Below are positions 36,085 to 46,431 of a stretch of DNA of 64,000 nt, piece by piece. Source of the stretch: an uncultured beta proteobacterium (lineage in GTDB: Bacteria; Pseudomonadota; Gammaproteobacteria; Burkholderiales; SG8-41); the NCBI GenBank assembly GCA_903889565.1, contig CAISYC010000044.1, forward strand, positions 17,971 through 81,970. The letters run 5' to 3'. The position numbers were made by a program, and so were the translations under genes. The notes below the pieces were generated by a model. It saw nothing but the letters and a program-made list of their open reading frames with translations, did not search any database and was not told the origin of the DNA. The stretch's first letter is position 1, and the number at the start of each line of letters is the position of its first letter.

Positions 36085-37749
36085 ATGAAAATGTTTAAAG
36101 TGGGCAATTGGAAAATCGGCACCCGGCTGACAGCGGCCTTTGCCACGGTATTACTGATGCTGGTGGCGGTTGGCGTGGTGGGTTGGTCGGCGCTGTCAAA
36201 CACCAAGGCGCGCATCGAGGTCATCACGAAAGAAAATAACGTGAAGATCAGGCTCGCCAATGAAATGCAAGGCAATCTCAATATCGTTGCGCGCGCGACG
36301 CGCAATGTGCTGCTGTATCAGGATGCGTCTTTTCAGGCGAAGCAGATGGAGCGCATCGCGAATGCGCGCAAGTCCAATGACGAGGCGTTCAAACAAATGG
36401 AAACCCTGGTGCGGTCGGAAGCGGCCAAGAAATTGATGGTCGACATCGAAGCCAGTCGGACGGAGACAAGACCGGAATTTAACAAAGTATTCGAGTTGGC
36501 CGGCAGCGGAAAAGTAAAGGACGCGACAGAGTATTTGCGCGACAAAGTGCAGGGTCCGCAGGACAAATGGTTTGCCAATATCCAGGCAATGATTGATCTG
36601 CAGGAGAAGCAAAACGCCGATTCGATTGCCGCGATGAACGACGAATACGCGGTCGCGGTAAAGCTGTTGATTGGTGTTTCGCTCGGCGCAGTGCTGCTGG
36701 GATTGTCGATGGCATGGTGGATTACGCGCAGCATCACGAAACCGCTGGCCGAATCGGTGGAGGTTGCAAGCCGGCTGGCGGACGGCGACCTATCGATGAC
36801 GATCGTCGCCGACACGACCGACGAGACGGGGCAGCTTAAGTCCGCCATGAAAAGCATGGTGGCGCGACTGGTGCAGGTCGTGTCCGACGTGAAATCCGGT
36901 GCCGAATCGCTCGCCAGCGCTTCCGAAGAAGTCAGCGCCACCGCGCAATCGCTGAGCCAGGCCTCGAGCGAGCAGGCCGCCGGCGTCGAGGAAACAAGCG
37001 CTTCGATCGAGCAAATGACGGCGTCGATCACCCAGAACACGGAAAACGCCAAGGTCACCGACGGCATGGCAACCAAGGCGGCGAAGGAAGCCACCGAGGG
37101 CGGCGAGGCGGTCAGGCAAACGGTAGCGGCAATGAAGCAGATTGCCGACAAGATCGGCATCATCGACGACATTGCGTATCAGACCAATCTGCTGGCGCTG
37201 AATGCGGCAATCGAAGCGGCGCGTGCGGGCGAACACGGCAAGGGCTTCGCGGTGGTGGCGGCCGAGGTGAGAAAACTCGCTGAGCGCAGCCAGGTGGCGG
37301 CGCAGGAGATCGGTCAGGTCGCCGGCTCCAGCGTCCAGTTGGCGGAGAAAGCCGGCAAGCTGCTTGATGAAATGGTGCCGAACATCAACAAGACCTCCGA
37401 CCTGGTGCAGGAGATCACGGCCGCTTCGCAGGAGCAGTCCTCGGGCGTGGGGCAGATCAATGCGGCGGTCGGCCAGTTGAGCCAGACCACGCAGCAAAAC
37501 GCCTCGAGTTCAGAGGAGCTTGCGGCAACCGCCGAGGAAATGAGCGGGCAGGCCGCGCAGCTGCAGCAGGCGATGGCGTTCTTCCGGCTGGACGGCGGCG
37601 GTAATACGAACGTGACCAATATCGCGGAGCACCGCAAATCAGTGGATGGAACCAGCGGGACGAAAAAAGCGCCCGCGCTCAAGGTGGTGGGCAATCTGGC
37701 GCTGGCGAAGGAGCTCGCGCCTGAAGAAGCCCACTTTACCCAATTCTGA
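36085..37749 (+). CDS. methyl-accepting chemotaxis protein
   Basis: 554 residues: TM1 about 12-34, a periplasmic four-helix-bundle-type sensor (about 35-190), TM2 about 193-213, HAMP about 215-268, then a long signalling coiled coil. The tip sequence [20 protein letters not shown] plus [20 protein letters not shown] is the CheA/CheW-contacting hairpin. Ligand not predictable. The 5' gap carries a sigma28-type promoter. Next to it is a broken cheW, so this receptor must use another CheW. Confidence 0.95.
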   Translation: MKMFKVGNWKIGTRLTAAFATVLLMLVAVGVVGWSALSNTKARIEVITKENNVKIRLANEMQGNLNIVARATRNVLLYQDASFQAKQMERIANARKSNDEAFKQMETLVRSEAAKKLMVDIEASRTETRPEFNKVFELAGSGKVKDATEYLRDKVQGPQDKWFANIQAMIDLQEKQNADSIAAMNDEYAVAVKLLIGVSLGAVLLGLSMAWWITRSITKPLAESVEVASRLADGDLSMTIVADTTDETGQLKSAMKSMVARLVQVVSDVKSGAESLASASEEVSATAQSLSQASSEQAAGVEETSASIEQMTASITQNTENAKVTDGMATKAAKEATEGGEAVRQTVAAMKQIADKIGIIDDIAYQTNLLALNAAIEAARAGEHGKGFAVVAAEVRKLAERSQVAAQEIGQVAGSSVQLAEKAGKLLDEMVPNINKTSDLVQEITAASQEQSSGVGQINAAVGQLSQTTQQNASSSEELAATAEEMSGQAAQLQQAMAFFRLDGGGNTNVTNIAEHRKSVDGTSGTKKAPALKVVGNLALAKELAPEEAHFTQF

Positions 37750-37760
37750 GGAGCGTGCAG

Positions 37761-38003
37761 ATGAACACGGCAACACAGGTTCAATCGGCGCCCAATGCGG
37801 GCATGGTTGCGGCGCAGCTCGCCGCGCTTGAAGAACACCAATATCTGACATTTGTTCTGGGCACGGAAGTCTTTGCGATCGGCATTCTGGGCATCAAAGA
37901 GATCATCGAATACGAAGGTCTTACCGCGGTGCCCATGATGCCATCGCATATCGGCGGCGTGATCAATCTGCGCGGGGCGGTGGTGCCCGTCATGGATCGC
38001 GAT
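37761..38003 (+). pseudogene. cheW remnant (N-terminal half)
   Basis: Starts with a proper ATG and ribosome site (GAGGAG) 11 bp after the chemoreceptor. It encodes about 80 residues of Che[51 protein letters not shown]. At about 37999 the CheW sequence stops and unrelated kinase sequence begins in another frame, so the ORF runs on with meaningless residues to 38165. The second half of CheW, including the second SH3-like lobe, is missing. Best read as the left side of a deletion. Confidence 0.85.
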
Positions 38004-38412
38004 ACAGCCCGGCATGAGTGCGAATGCCGACCCGGGTTTGATCTGCGCCGTGCTCGAAAATCTGATCGGGAACGCGTGGAAATTCACGGCAAAATCGCCC
38101 GCAGCGCGAATCGACGTTGGTGTCGAGGATGGCGATGGCGAGTCCGTTTACTTTGTGCGCGATAACGGCGCGGGTTTCGACATGCAATACGCGCATAAAC
38201 TGTTCGCGCCGTTTCAGCGCTTGCACCATGCCATTGAGTTTGAAGGCACCGGGATCGGACTGGCGACCGTAAAAAAGATCATCGGACGGCACGGCGGGCG
38301 GGTCTGGATCGAAAGCGCCATCAATCGCGGCACCACCGTCTGTTTCACGCTCGGACCGTCAACCCGTATTGACGGCGCCGAACAGAAACCTGCGGAATTT
38401 GCAGTGCAATAA
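37999..38412 (+). pseudogene. histidine-kinase remnant (HATPase domain)
   Basis: Frame +1 relative to cheW. Homology to the next gene starts at 37999 with [14 protein letters not shown] (compare IQPAMHTNGDAGLL in the intact kinase) and continues through N-box [32 protein letters not shown] and [18 protein letters not shown] to a natural stop. Only the last about 137 residues of a kinase are left; there is no sensor or phosphoacceptor part, and an in-frame ATG at 38014 could allow a short product. A paralog of the intact gene downstream. Confidence 0.8.
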
Positions 38413-38550
38413 ATACCCCGATCAACGGAATGGACGGGCCAGACGGTTGCAGGCTGACGCGATGCCCGGTCCATTGATCTGAATCAAATGTAAATTTTGC
38501 GGCAATCGTATGCTGTGTCGCCGTGCCCGTAATGCCAAAGGGGTAATCGA

Positions 38551-40305
38551 TTGGAAATACGCGCGCAACCCACGTTTGGACATTGCCTTCTGGTCCACCG
38601 GTTTGAGTATTTCGCCATCATTGGCGGCACCGTTGCCAGCATCGCAATCTGGATTGCCGTCAGCCAGTTTCAGCAACACCGCGAGTCCGAAGCGATTGCC
38701 GCCGTGCATGCGGCCAATGTCGGTCTTGCGCATACGCTCGGCGAGCAGGTCATCCAGGTATTGCACGAGACCGATTTGCAGACTGCGTTCCTGGCCGAAG
38801 ATGTCGTGCGCGACGGCGCCAGAAGCGTCAACACGGCAAAATATTTCGACCGCATCCATGCCGATCTGCCCTATATCCGTCGCATCTCAATTCTCGACGC
38901 CGGCGGCAACATCATTTCGTCGAGTGCGCCGTTTCACGACGAAAGTCGCACGAACAAGAAGTATTTTGCCGTGCACCGGGAGGACGTCACCAAGGCGGTT
39001 TTTATCGGCAAACCGATGCCGGATCGCACGCTGGGCGCCTGGCAGATTCCGATTTCCCGGCGCCTGAACGACGCTGCCGGCCGCTTCGTCGGTGTGGTAA
39101 TCATGGCGCTGGACCCGGCCTATTTCTCGAAGCAGTTCACGAAGGCCGCATTGGGCGAGACCTCCCGCCTTTCACTGATTGATGCCGACGGCATCGTGCT
39201 GGCCAGTGCAAACAGCCAGGGCATGGAAATCGGCAGCGACGTCAGCCGCATGCCCGGCTATAAATTCGGCCAGGCCAACGCGGCGGGCTTTTTCATCGGC
39301 GAGGGCAATTCGATCGGCGCGCCGCGTATTGTCGCCTACGATCAATTGAGCCCTTACTCGATGACCTTGCATGTCGCCACTTCCCTCGACGAGGCGATTG
39401 CGCCGGTCCACCACGAGGTGACCGCGGTTTACCTGATTGCGACCGTCATAACGCTTTTATTGATGGCGGCGAGCTTCACCATCGCGCGCCTGTTCGATGG
39501 CCAGCGCCGGGCCACGCGCGAGGCTTCAGCGGCACGCGAACGTGCCGAGCGTCTGCTTGACGAGAACCGCTCCCTGAACGCAAATCTCGAGCGACGCGTT
39601 GCCGAGCGCACGGCCGAACTGGAGGCGGCCAATCGCGAATTGAATTCGTTCAGCTATACGATTGCGCATGATCTGCGTGCGCCGGTTCGCGCCATGGGCG
39701 GCTACAGTTCGCTGGTGCTGGAGAAAAGCCAGGCCCTGCTCGATGCGACGGCGGTGCAATATCTGCAGCGGGTGGTGGCCGGCAGCAAGCGCATGGGCCA
39801 GTTAATTGATGATCTGCTCAATATGGCGCGGCTGTCGCGCCAGGAAGTGCAGCGCACGGATATCGATCTGACGGAATTGGCCGGGGCCGTGGCTGGCGCA
39901 TTGGAGGCGGCGCATCCGCAGCGCGAGGTGGAGGTAAAAATACAACCGGCCATGCACACCAACGGTGATGCCGGGTTGCTGCGGGTCGTGCTGGAAAATC
40001 TCATCGGCAATGCCTGGAAATTCACCGGGAAGCGCGCCGGCGCGAAGATCGAAATCGAGGCTGTGCAACAGGACGGCAAAACCACATTCCGTGTCCGCGA
40101 CAACGGCACCGGCTTCGATATGCAGTACGCAAACAAATTGTTTGCGCCGTTTCAGCGCCTGCACCACACCAATGAATTCGAAGGCACTGGAATCGGCCTG
40201 GTGACAGTCAAGAAAATTATCGAGCGTCACGGCGGCAAAATCTGGATCGAAAGCGCAATCGGTGTCGGCACCACGATATTTTTCACCATCGGGGACGCCG
40301 TCTAG
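38551..40305 (+). CDS. membrane sensor histidine kinase with Cache-type sensor
   Basis: 584 residues: TM1 about 20-40, an extracytoplasmic Cache-like sensor about 41-285 (contains ISILDAGGNII and a second similar strand block), TM2 about 290-312, a coiled coil, HisKA with YTIAHDLRAPVRAMGG and HATPase [13 protein letters not shown]...GTGIGLVTVKK. The start is a TTG at 38551 preceded by AAAGGGG at 7 nt; no ATG fits. No response regulator gene adjoins it. Its C-terminal domain is paralogous to the remnant at 37999-38412. Confidence 0.9.
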   Translation: MEIRAQPTFGHCLLVHRFEYFAIIGGTVASIAIWIAVSQFQQHRESEAIAAVHAANVGLAHTLGEQVIQVLHETDLQTAFLAEDVVRDGARSVNTAKYFDRIHADLPYIRRISILDAGGNIISSSAPFHDESRTNKKYFAVHREDVTKAVFIGKPMPDRTLGAWQIPISRRLNDAAGRFVGVVIMALDPAYFSKQFTKAALGETSRLSLIDADGIVLASANSQGMEIGSDVSRMPGYKFGQANAAGFFIGEGNSIGAPRIVAYDQLSPYSMTLHVATSLDEAIAPVHHEVTAVYLIATVITLLLMAASFTIARLFDGQRRATREASAARERAERLLDENRSLNANLERRVAERTAELEAANRELNSFSYTIAHDLRAPVRAMGGYSSLVLEKSQALLDATAVQYLQRVVAGSKRMGQLIDDLLNMARLSRQEVQRTDIDLTELAGAVAGALEAAHPQREVEVKIQPAMHTNGDAGLLRVVLENLIGNAWKFTGKRAGAKIEIEAVQQDGKTTFRVRDNGTGFDMQYANKLFAPFQRLHHTNEFEGTGIGLVTVKKIIERHGGKIWIESAIGVGTTIFFTIGDAV

Positions 40306-40560
40306 GAGCGGCAAGTCCGAGAAGCGATCCCCGTCAGCTTCCTGCAATGGTGTGAAGTCGCGGATCGTTTGCGTCGGGCCGGCTTTGAGGGCAGGCCGGC
40401 GAAAATCCGTCATTGCCCTCGTTAAAGGACCGTTGACCAGCGGATGGCGGCGTGGCAGTGGCCTGATGGAGGCAAGCTTGCCGTAGATCAATATCCGATT
40501 TTGTCATCCGGCACAGCATCAAGGCGTTGCTTGAGGTTGAAGCATGCGAGGACGAACATC

Positions 40561-40965
40561 ATGAAAAAGCTTGCCGGGTTGTGGATCGATCACAGGAAAG
40601 CAGTCATCGTGGTTGCAACGGACCAGGGTCATGAAATGAAGTTCATCGTTTCGAACATCGAGTCGCGTCCAGGGCGCGTGCAAGGCAGTCATGTCTCGAA
40701 ACGCTTCGAGGCGCAACGCGTGCCGGCGGACGACCGGCGCGAGCGGCATCTGCGCGCGCAGTTGAACACCTACTACGACGCGGTGATCGCCTGTATCCGC
40801 GGCGCGGACGGCGTGTTGATCTTCGGGCCCGGCGAAGCGCGGGGCGAGTTGAAGAAACGCATCGGTCAGAGCAAATGCGGCGTTCGCATCGTCGGCGTGG
40901 AAACCGCCGACAAAATGACGAACCGGCAGGTGCTGGCGAAGGTGCGCGCTTGCTTCGCTGAATAG
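40561..40965 (+). CDS. small eRF1-domain-3-like protein
   Basis: 134 residues from ATG 40561. Begins MKKLAGLWIDHRKAVIVVA and ends with ADGVLIFGPGEARGELKKRI and IVGVETADKMTNRQVLAKVR. The order of a WxDHxxA start, a VLIFGPGxAxxEL strand-turn and a DKMT end resembles the small bacterial proteins related to eRF1 domain 3 (annotated as translational machinery proteins); I am only moderately sure. Function unknown. Placed alone between two sensor kinase genes; an open frame further left lacks any family sequence. Confidence 0.65.
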   Translation: MKKLAGLWIDHRKAVIVVATDQGHEMKFIVSNIESRPGRVQGSHVSKRFEAQRVPADDRRERHLRAQLNTYYDAVIACIRGADGVLIFGPGEARGELKKRIGQSKCGVRIVGVETADKMTNRQVLAKVRACFAE

Positions 40966-41257
40966 ACGGTCGATCGCAGTCGCGCCGCGCAGATTGACGC
41001 GGCAAGGTTCGATTCGCGAAAACGCGGCCTTTTCGTCTATCGGCATGCGGCCCCGTGCTGCATGCCGCCGGCATGGCACGGCGGGCGGCAAGCTGCGATC
41101 GGGATTCCTGCTCCCGTTGCCCTGAGTTGCCATGAAGCAGCCTCATTGGTGCGATTAAAGGCCCTTATGTTGGTTGCCGCACATACCGCGCCACCGGACT
41201 GAAGTCATAGTCAGGCGAGGCGGCTAATGTCCGCTATCAATATGAAAGGGGGCAGAT
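40966..41257. other. 292-bp non-coding region before the PAS kinase
   Basis: No gene supported. The end, AAAGGGGG about 7 nt before ATG 41258, is the ribosome site of the next gene. No promoter consensus was found. Confidence 0.6.
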
Positions 41258-43681
41258 ATGCAGCCTCGCCCGTTTTTCGCCAACCTGACGGCCGCCGACG
41301 AGTCCGTCCTCGCGGCCTTGCGCGTTTCCGAAAGCCGCTATCGCCGGCTGTTTGAAACCGCGCAGGACGGCATTCTGCTGCTCAACTCGGATACCGCGCA
41401 GATCGAGGACGTCAATCCCTACCTCGTCAAAATGCTTGGCTACACGCACGCCGAATTTCTCGGCAAGAAGCTGTGGGAGGTCGGCGCGTTCGCGCATATT
41501 GCGCAATGCAAGGAAATGTTTCTTGAACTGCAGGATTCCGGCTTCATTCGCTACGAAGACCTGCCGCTGAAAACCAGCGCGGGTCTGCGCATCGAGGTCG
41601 AGTTCGTCAGCAATTCCTATGATTGCGCCGGCATCAAGGTCATCCAGTGCAATATCCGCGACATCTCGGTGCGCAAAAAAATCGAGAAGGCGCTGTCCGA
41701 CAGTGAATTGCGCACGCGCAGACTGCTTAGCGCCGTCAATGTCGGCTTGTGGGACTGGGATTTGCAGACCGAAGAGGTCTACCTGTCGCCGGAATGGAAA
41801 CATCAACTGGGCTGCACCGATGCGGATTTGCCCAACAGCCTCGACACCTGGCGCGATCGATTGCATCCGGACGATCTGGCAGACACCATCGCGGCGGTGA
41901 ACGATTTCCGCAACGGCCGCTCGAACGGCTACGATATGGAATTCCGCCTGCGGCACAAAGACGGTTCGTGGCGCTGGATCATTTCCCATGCCGATATTTC
42001 CCGCGATGCGGCCGGCGTGCCCCTGCGCATGATGGGCAGCCACATCGATATCACCCCGCGCCACGAGGCCAGAAACGAACTGCGCGAAGCAGCGGCACGC
42101 CAGGCCGCGATCATCGATGCCTCGATGGATGCGATCATTGCGGTTGGCGACGACGAGCGCATCCTGATCTTCAGCGCCGCCGCGGAACGCATGTTTAAGG
42201 TCACGGCGGCGCAGGTGATCGGCGGGCCGCTCGAGCAGTTTATTCCGTTGCGCTACCGCGCCAACCATTGCGCGCAGCGCAAGCTGTTCGGGCAAACCGG
42301 CACTTCAACACGCGCGATGGGGCAATATGCCCATCTCACCGCGCTGCGGCACGACGGGGTTGAGTTTCCGATCGAGGCCTCGATCTCGCACATAACGCTG
42401 GGCGAGGGACAGTTGTACACAGTGACCATACGAGACATCACCGATCGCGAGTTCGCCGCGACCGCCAGAAACCTGCTGGAAGAGCAATTGCGCGAGTCGC
42501 AGAAAATGGAGGCGATCGGCACGCTGGCGGGCGGCATCGCGCATGATTTCAACAATATCATCGCCACCATCATGGGCAATGCGGAACTCGCGCGTGAAGA
42601 TGCCGCCGCCGCGCCGAAGATACTCGAGAGCATCGAGGAAATTCGCAAAGCCGGCGTGCGCGCACGCGATCTCGTGCAGCAGATTCTTTCGTTCAGCCGG
42701 CGGCAATCTACCGAGCGGAGGATGATCGCGCTGGATTCCGTGGTGACCGAGGCGGTGCGCCTGCTGCGCGCGGTATTGCCGGCAAGGATCGCGCTGGACG
42801 TGCGTTGCGCCGCTGATGTGCCGCTGGTGCTGGCCGATGCGGTGCAGATACAGCAAGTCGTGATCAATCTCGCGACCAATGCGCTGCATGCAATTGACGA
42901 CGGCCCCGGCCACATCGACGTGCGGCTCGATACCGTGCTGCTCGATGCGGCACTCGTGAAAGAGGTTCCAATGCTGTTGCAGATGCATGCAAAGCACCCG
43001 GGGCGGACGGTGCGCCTCGCCGTGCACGACGACGGCGCCGGCATGGACGAGGCAACCCTGAACAGGATTTTCGAACCCTTCTTTACGACCAAGCCGGTCG
43101 GCGAAGGCACCGGGCTGGGCTTGTCGGTGGTGCACGGCATCGTGCGCGGGCACGAAGGTGTCATAGTTGCCGACAGCAAGCCCGGCGGCGGGTCGAGCTT
43201 TACGATTTATCTGCCGGCGGGCGATGCAGTCAAGGATGTTGATTCGGTCAAGACGGCCTCTGCGGTTGCCGGCGCGACAGATGTGCCGTTGGGCGAAGCG
43301 GGCGCCGGAAAGCGCATCCTGTATCTCGATGACGAGAACGCGCTGGTCTATCTGGTCGAGCGATTTTTGCAGCGGCGCGGTTACCGCGTCAGCGGTTTTA
43401 CCAACCAGAAGGACGCGCTCACGGCGCTGCGTGCCGACCCCGCCGCATTCGACCTCGTGTTGACCGATTACAACATGCCCGGCATGTCGGGACTGGACGT
43501 GGTGCGCGAGGTCAAAGCGATACGCGCCAATCTGCCGGTGGCGGTGGCCTCGGGCTTTCTCGACGAAACCCTGCGCGCCGGTGCCCGCGCCGCAGGCGTG
43601 CAGTTGATCTTCAAGGCAACCGAATTGAATGATTTTTGCGCGGTCATTCAGCAGCTGGTTGCGGACAACGCGGCGAAATAG
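41258..43681 (+). CDS. soluble hybrid PAS histidine kinase with receiver
   Basis: 807 residues, no membrane segment. Three PAS/PAC units (about 28-150, 160-280, 285-405) are followed by HisKA with LAGGIAHDFNNIIATIMGNA, HATPase (NLATNALHAID, DDGAGMDEATLNRIFEPFFT, GTGLGLSVVHGIV) and a C-terminal receiver (about 685-800: YLDDENALVYL, LTDYNMPGMSGLDVV with phosphoacceptor Asp, VAVASG, lysine in IFKATE). The AHDFNN motif marks the large PAS-hybrid kinase family. Intracellular signals such as redox or oxygen are common for it. Confidence 0.93.
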   Translation: MQPRPFFANLTAADESVLAALRVSESRYRRLFETAQDGILLLNSDTAQIEDVNPYLVKMLGYTHAEFLGKKLWEVGAFAHIAQCKEMFLELQDSGFIRYEDLPLKTSAGLRIEVEFVSNSYDCAGIKVIQCNIRDISVRKKIEKALSDSELRTRRLLSAVNVGLWDWDLQTEEVYLSPEWKHQLGCTDADLPNSLDTWRDRLHPDDLADTIAAVNDFRNGRSNGYDMEFRLRHKDGSWRWIISHADISRDAAGVPLRMMGSHIDITPRHEARNELREAAARQAAIIDASMDAIIAVGDDERILIFSAAAERMFKVTAAQVIGGPLEQFIPLRYRANHCAQRKLFGQTGTSTRAMGQYAHLTALRHDGVEFPIEASISHITLGEGQLYTVTIRDITDREFAATARNLLEEQLRESQKMEAIGTLAGGIAHDFNNIIATIMGNAELAREDAAAAPKILESIEEIRKAGVRARDLVQQILSFSRRQSTERRMIALDSVVTEAVRLLRAVLPARIALDVRCAADVPLVLADAVQIQQVVINLATNALHAIDDGPGHIDVRLDTVLLDAALVKEVPMLLQMHAKHPGRTVRLAVHDDGAGMDEATLNRIFEPFFTTKPVGEGTGLGLSVVHGIVRGHEGVIVADSKPGGGSSFTIYLPAGDAVKDVDSVKTASAVAGATDVPLGEAGAGKRILYLDDENALVYLVERFLQRRGYRVSGFTNQKDALTALRADPAAFDLVLTDYNMPGMSGLDVVREVKAIRANLPVAVASGFLDETLRAGARAAGVQLIFKATELNDFCAVIQQLVADNAAK

Positions 43682-43795
43682 CCGTCGCCGGACAGGCGAA
43701 GCGCGCCCGGCGTCCCGCCGACCGACGGCGGCGCGACTGACCCGCTGCTACAATCGATCTTCCGCTTTTTCCGTTTTGCCGCCGGCGCGAACCCG

Positions 43796-44956
43796 ATGCA
43801 TTTCATCGCCCATCTCGACATGGACGCGTTTTACGCGTCGGTCGAACTGCTGCGTTATCCGCAGTTGCGCGGGCGGCCGCTGGTGATCGGCGGGCGGCGG
43901 CGCGGCACCAGTGAAGAAAAGGAATTTCCGACGCTGCGCGATTATGCCGGCCGCGGCGTCATCACCACCTCGACCTACGAAGCGCGCGCACTCGGCGTGT
44001 TTTCCGGCATGGGCCTGATGAAGGCGGCGAAGCTGGCGCCCGATGCGCTGCTGCTGCCGGCCGATTTCGACGAATACCGTCATTACTCGCGGCGCTTCAA
44101 GGATGCGGTGCGCGCGGTGGCGCCCGAAATCGAGGATCGCGGCATCGACGAAATCTACATCGATCTCACCGCGCTGGTGATGGCCGCAACCGACGGCGCT
44201 GCGCTCGATCCGTGGCAGCGCGCGCGCGACGTTGCGGCGCGCATCCAGCAGGCGGTATTCGAGGCCACCGGCTTGTCGTGTTCGATCGGTGTCACGCCGA
44301 ACAAGCTGCTGTCGAAAATCGCCTCCGATCTCGACAAGCCGGCGGGGCTGACGATTTTGCGCGAGGCCGACGTGCCAACGCGCATCTGGCCGCTGGCGGT
44401 GCGCAAGATCAACGGCATCGGCCCCAAGGCGGGGGCGAAACTCGAAGCGCTCGGCATTCACCGCATCGGCGAACTCGCGCAGGCCTCACCGGCCCTGCTG
44501 GTCAAACAGTTCGGCGCGAGTTATGGCGCGTGGCTGACCGAGGCCGCGCACGGACGCGACGAACGCGCGGTGGTGACGTATCGCGATCCGAAATCGATCA
44601 GCCGCGAGACGACGTTCGAAACGGATCTGCATCCGGTGCGCGACCGCGAGCGGCTGTCGCGCATATTTACGGACCTGTGCGTGCGCGTTGCCGGCGATCT
44701 CGAGCGCAAGGGCTTCGTCGGCCGCACCATCGGCCTCAAGCTGCGCTACGACAATTTCGCGACGGTCACGCGCGACTGCACGCTTGACGAGGCGACGCGG
44801 GATGCGCAGGCGATCCGCCGCGCCGCCGGCAGTTGCCTCAAGCGCGTGCCGCTCGATCGTCGCATCCGCCTGCTCGGCGTGCGGGTAGGCGCGCTGGCGC
44901 GTCCGGGTCTGCCGCCGGTGCGCGAGCCTTCGCCAACGAAGAATCTGTTCGATTGA
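43796..44956 (+). CDS. dinB: DNA polymerase IV
   Basis: Y-family lesion-bypass polymerase, 386 residues. Metal ligands Asp8/Asp10 in HLDMDAFYASVE, and the palm motif reads GIDEIYIDLTA where most members have SIDEAYLD. Blocks CSIGVTPNKLLSKIASDLDKP and the helix-hairpin-helix KINGIGPKAGAKLEALGI are normal. The C-terminus (PTKNLFD) ends in a motif like the beta-clamp-binding QxxLF peptide. No clear LexA box was seen upstream. Confidence 0.95.
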   Translation: MHFIAHLDMDAFYASVELLRYPQLRGRPLVIGGRRRGTSEEKEFPTLRDYAGRGVITTSTYEARALGVFSGMGLMKAAKLAPDALLLPADFDEYRHYSRRFKDAVRAVAPEIEDRGIDEIYIDLTALVMAATDGAALDPWQRARDVAARIQQAVFEATGLSCSIGVTPNKLLSKIASDLDKPAGLTILREADVPTRIWPLAVRKINGIGPKAGAKLEALGIHRIGELAQASPALLVKQFGASYGAWLTEAAHGRDERAVVTYRDPKSISRETTFETDLHPVRDRERLSRIFTDLCVRVAGDLERKGFVGRTIGLKLRYDNFATVTRDCTLDEATRDAQAIRRAAGSCLKRVPLDRRIRLLGVRVGALARPGLPPVREPSPTKNLFD

Positions 44957-44979
44957 GCGCCGCGGCCGCGGCGCGGCTG

Positions 44980-45264
44980 TTATTTGCTGCCGTATTGCCG
45001 GATCAGGTGCTGACAGATGTCGGACTGCGGATCGCGGCACTCGTCGCGGATCACGCTGCATTGTTTTTCCGCGAGGCCGTGTGCGGCCTGCTCGAACATT
45101 TTTACCAGCTCGGGCGGCAGGCTGCCCTTGGCGCCGGACTTCGCCTGTTTCTCGGCGGCGGCCACGCAGTTGGCGAAGGCGCTCTCGACCGAATTGCCGC
45201 AGCCGGCGGCGAGCAGCATCGCGCCCAGGGCGAGCGCTGCGGCGACGAAACGCAGGGCGCTCAC
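44980..45264 (-). CDS. small lipoprotein, hypothetical
   Basis: 94 residues. GTG start at 45264 (MSALRF...) overlapping the stop of the dehydrogenase gene before it; lipobox ALGAMLLAAGCGN gives a lipidated Cys. The mature part has six cysteines including NCVAA, KQCSVIRDEC and DICQHLIRQY, which could form disulfides. Family not recognised. Translationally coupled to the dehydrogenase by the GTGA overlap, which is odd for an unrelated lipoprotein. Confidence 0.72.
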   Translation of the reverse strand: MSALRFVAAALALGAMLLAAGCGNSVESAFANCVAAAEKQAKSGAKGSLPPELVKMFEQAAHGLAEKQCSVIRDECRDPQSDICQHLIRQYGSK

Positions 45265-46313
45265 AGCGCGTCGCACACCGCGCTGGTGACGATCTCGGTG
45301 GTGGCTTCGCCGCCGAGATCCGGTGTGTGAATTTTTTTCGCGGTCACCGCCTCGACCGCCTGCATCAGATGGATCGCCGCCTCTTTTTCGCCGAGGTGAT
45401 CGAGCATCATCGCCGCGGTCCAGAAGGTGGCGACCGGATTGGCGATGCCCTTGCCGGTGATGTCGAAGGCCGAACCGTGGATCGGCTCGAACATCGACGG
45501 AAATTTTCGTTCGGGATTCAGATTGGCGGTCGGCGCGATGCCGAGGCTGCCGGAGAGTGCGGCAGCGAGATCGGACAGGATGTCGGCGTGCAGATTGCTC
45601 GCCACCATGACGTCGATGCTCCACGGCTTCAACACCATCAGCGTGGTCATCGCATCGACGAGGATGCGCTGGGTTTCGACCTGCGGATAGTCCTTCGCCA
45701 CCTCGTAAAAAATCTCGTCCCACATCACCATGCCGTGGCGCTGCGCGTTCGACTTGGTGACCAGCGTGAGGTGCTTGCGCGGGCGTTTGGCGGCGAGTTC
45801 GAAGGCGAAGCGGTGGATGCGCGCGCAGCCGTTGCGCGTGAACACCGATGTCTCGGTCGCCAGTTCTTCCGGCAGGCCGCGATGCACGCGTCCGCCGCTG
45901 CCCGAATATTCGCCTTCGGAGTTTTCGCGGATCACCACCCAGTCGATTTTTTCGCCGCCGGCGAGCGGGCTCACGATGCCGGGCAGCACGCGCGCCGGGC
46001 GCACGTTGGCGTATTGATCGAAACCCTGGCAGATCGGCAGCCTGAGGCCCCACAGCGAGACGTGATCGGGCACGTCGGGCGCGCCGACTGCGCCGAAGAA
46101 TATGGCATCGAAGGTTTTCAGGCGCTCGAGGCCGCCCTCGGGAATGTAATAGCCGTTTTTCTTGTAATAGGCGCTGCTCCACGGAAATTCCTCGACCGCG
46201 AGCCTGAAGCCGCCGTCGCGCTCTGCCAGCACGCCGAGCACCTGCAGGCCGGCGGCAATCACTTCGCTGCCGATGCCGTCGCCGGGGATCGCTGCTATTT
46301 TGTATTCGCGCAT
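45261..46313 (-). CDS. tartrate/D-malate dehydrogenase family (isocitrate/IPM dehydrogenase-like)
   Basis: 350 residues of the beta-decarboxylating dehydrogenase family. Start IAAIPGDGIGSEVI, then FFGAVGAP, WGLRLPICQGFDQYANVRP, VVIRENSEGEYSG, TLVTKSNAQRHGMVMWDEIF and MVASNLHADILSDLAAALSGSLGIAPTAN. The LRLPICQGFDQYANVRP form and the ENSEGEYSG loop match tartrate dehydrogenase/DmlA better than LeuB. It converts tartrate or D-malate using NAD and a divalent metal. Divergent from tsaB. Confidence 0.9.
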   Translation of the reverse strand: MREYKIAAIPGDGIGSEVIAAGLQVLGVLAERDGGFRLAVEEFPWSSAYYKKNGYYIPEGGLERLKTFDAIFFGAVGAPDVPDHVSLWGLRLPICQGFDQYANVRPARVLPGIVSPLAGGEKIDWVVIRENSEGEYSGSGGRVHRGLPEELATETSVFTRNGCARIHRFAFELAAKRPRKHLTLVTKSNAQRHGMVMWDEIFYEVAKDYPQVETQRILVDAMTTLMVLKPWSIDVMVASNLHADILSDLAAALSGSLGIAPTANLNPERKFPSMFEPIHGSAFDITGKGIANPVATFWTAAMMLDHLGEKEAAIHLMQAVEAVTAKKIHTPDLGGEATTEIVTSAVCDAL

Positions 46314-46431
46314 GAAAGTCTGCCGTCGATTCGAAAGAGGCGAAGCGTAGCCGCTCGTCAACCGTTTGTCATCATGGGCGGCCGGGTGCTGCCGCCGTGT
46401 AAAATCGGGTTTTACCCGCCGCCGCATCGTC

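Noticed and set aside
46366..46405. TTGTCA and TAAAAT as a promoter of tsaB
   Set aside because: The spacer is 28 bp, far outside the range for sigma70.
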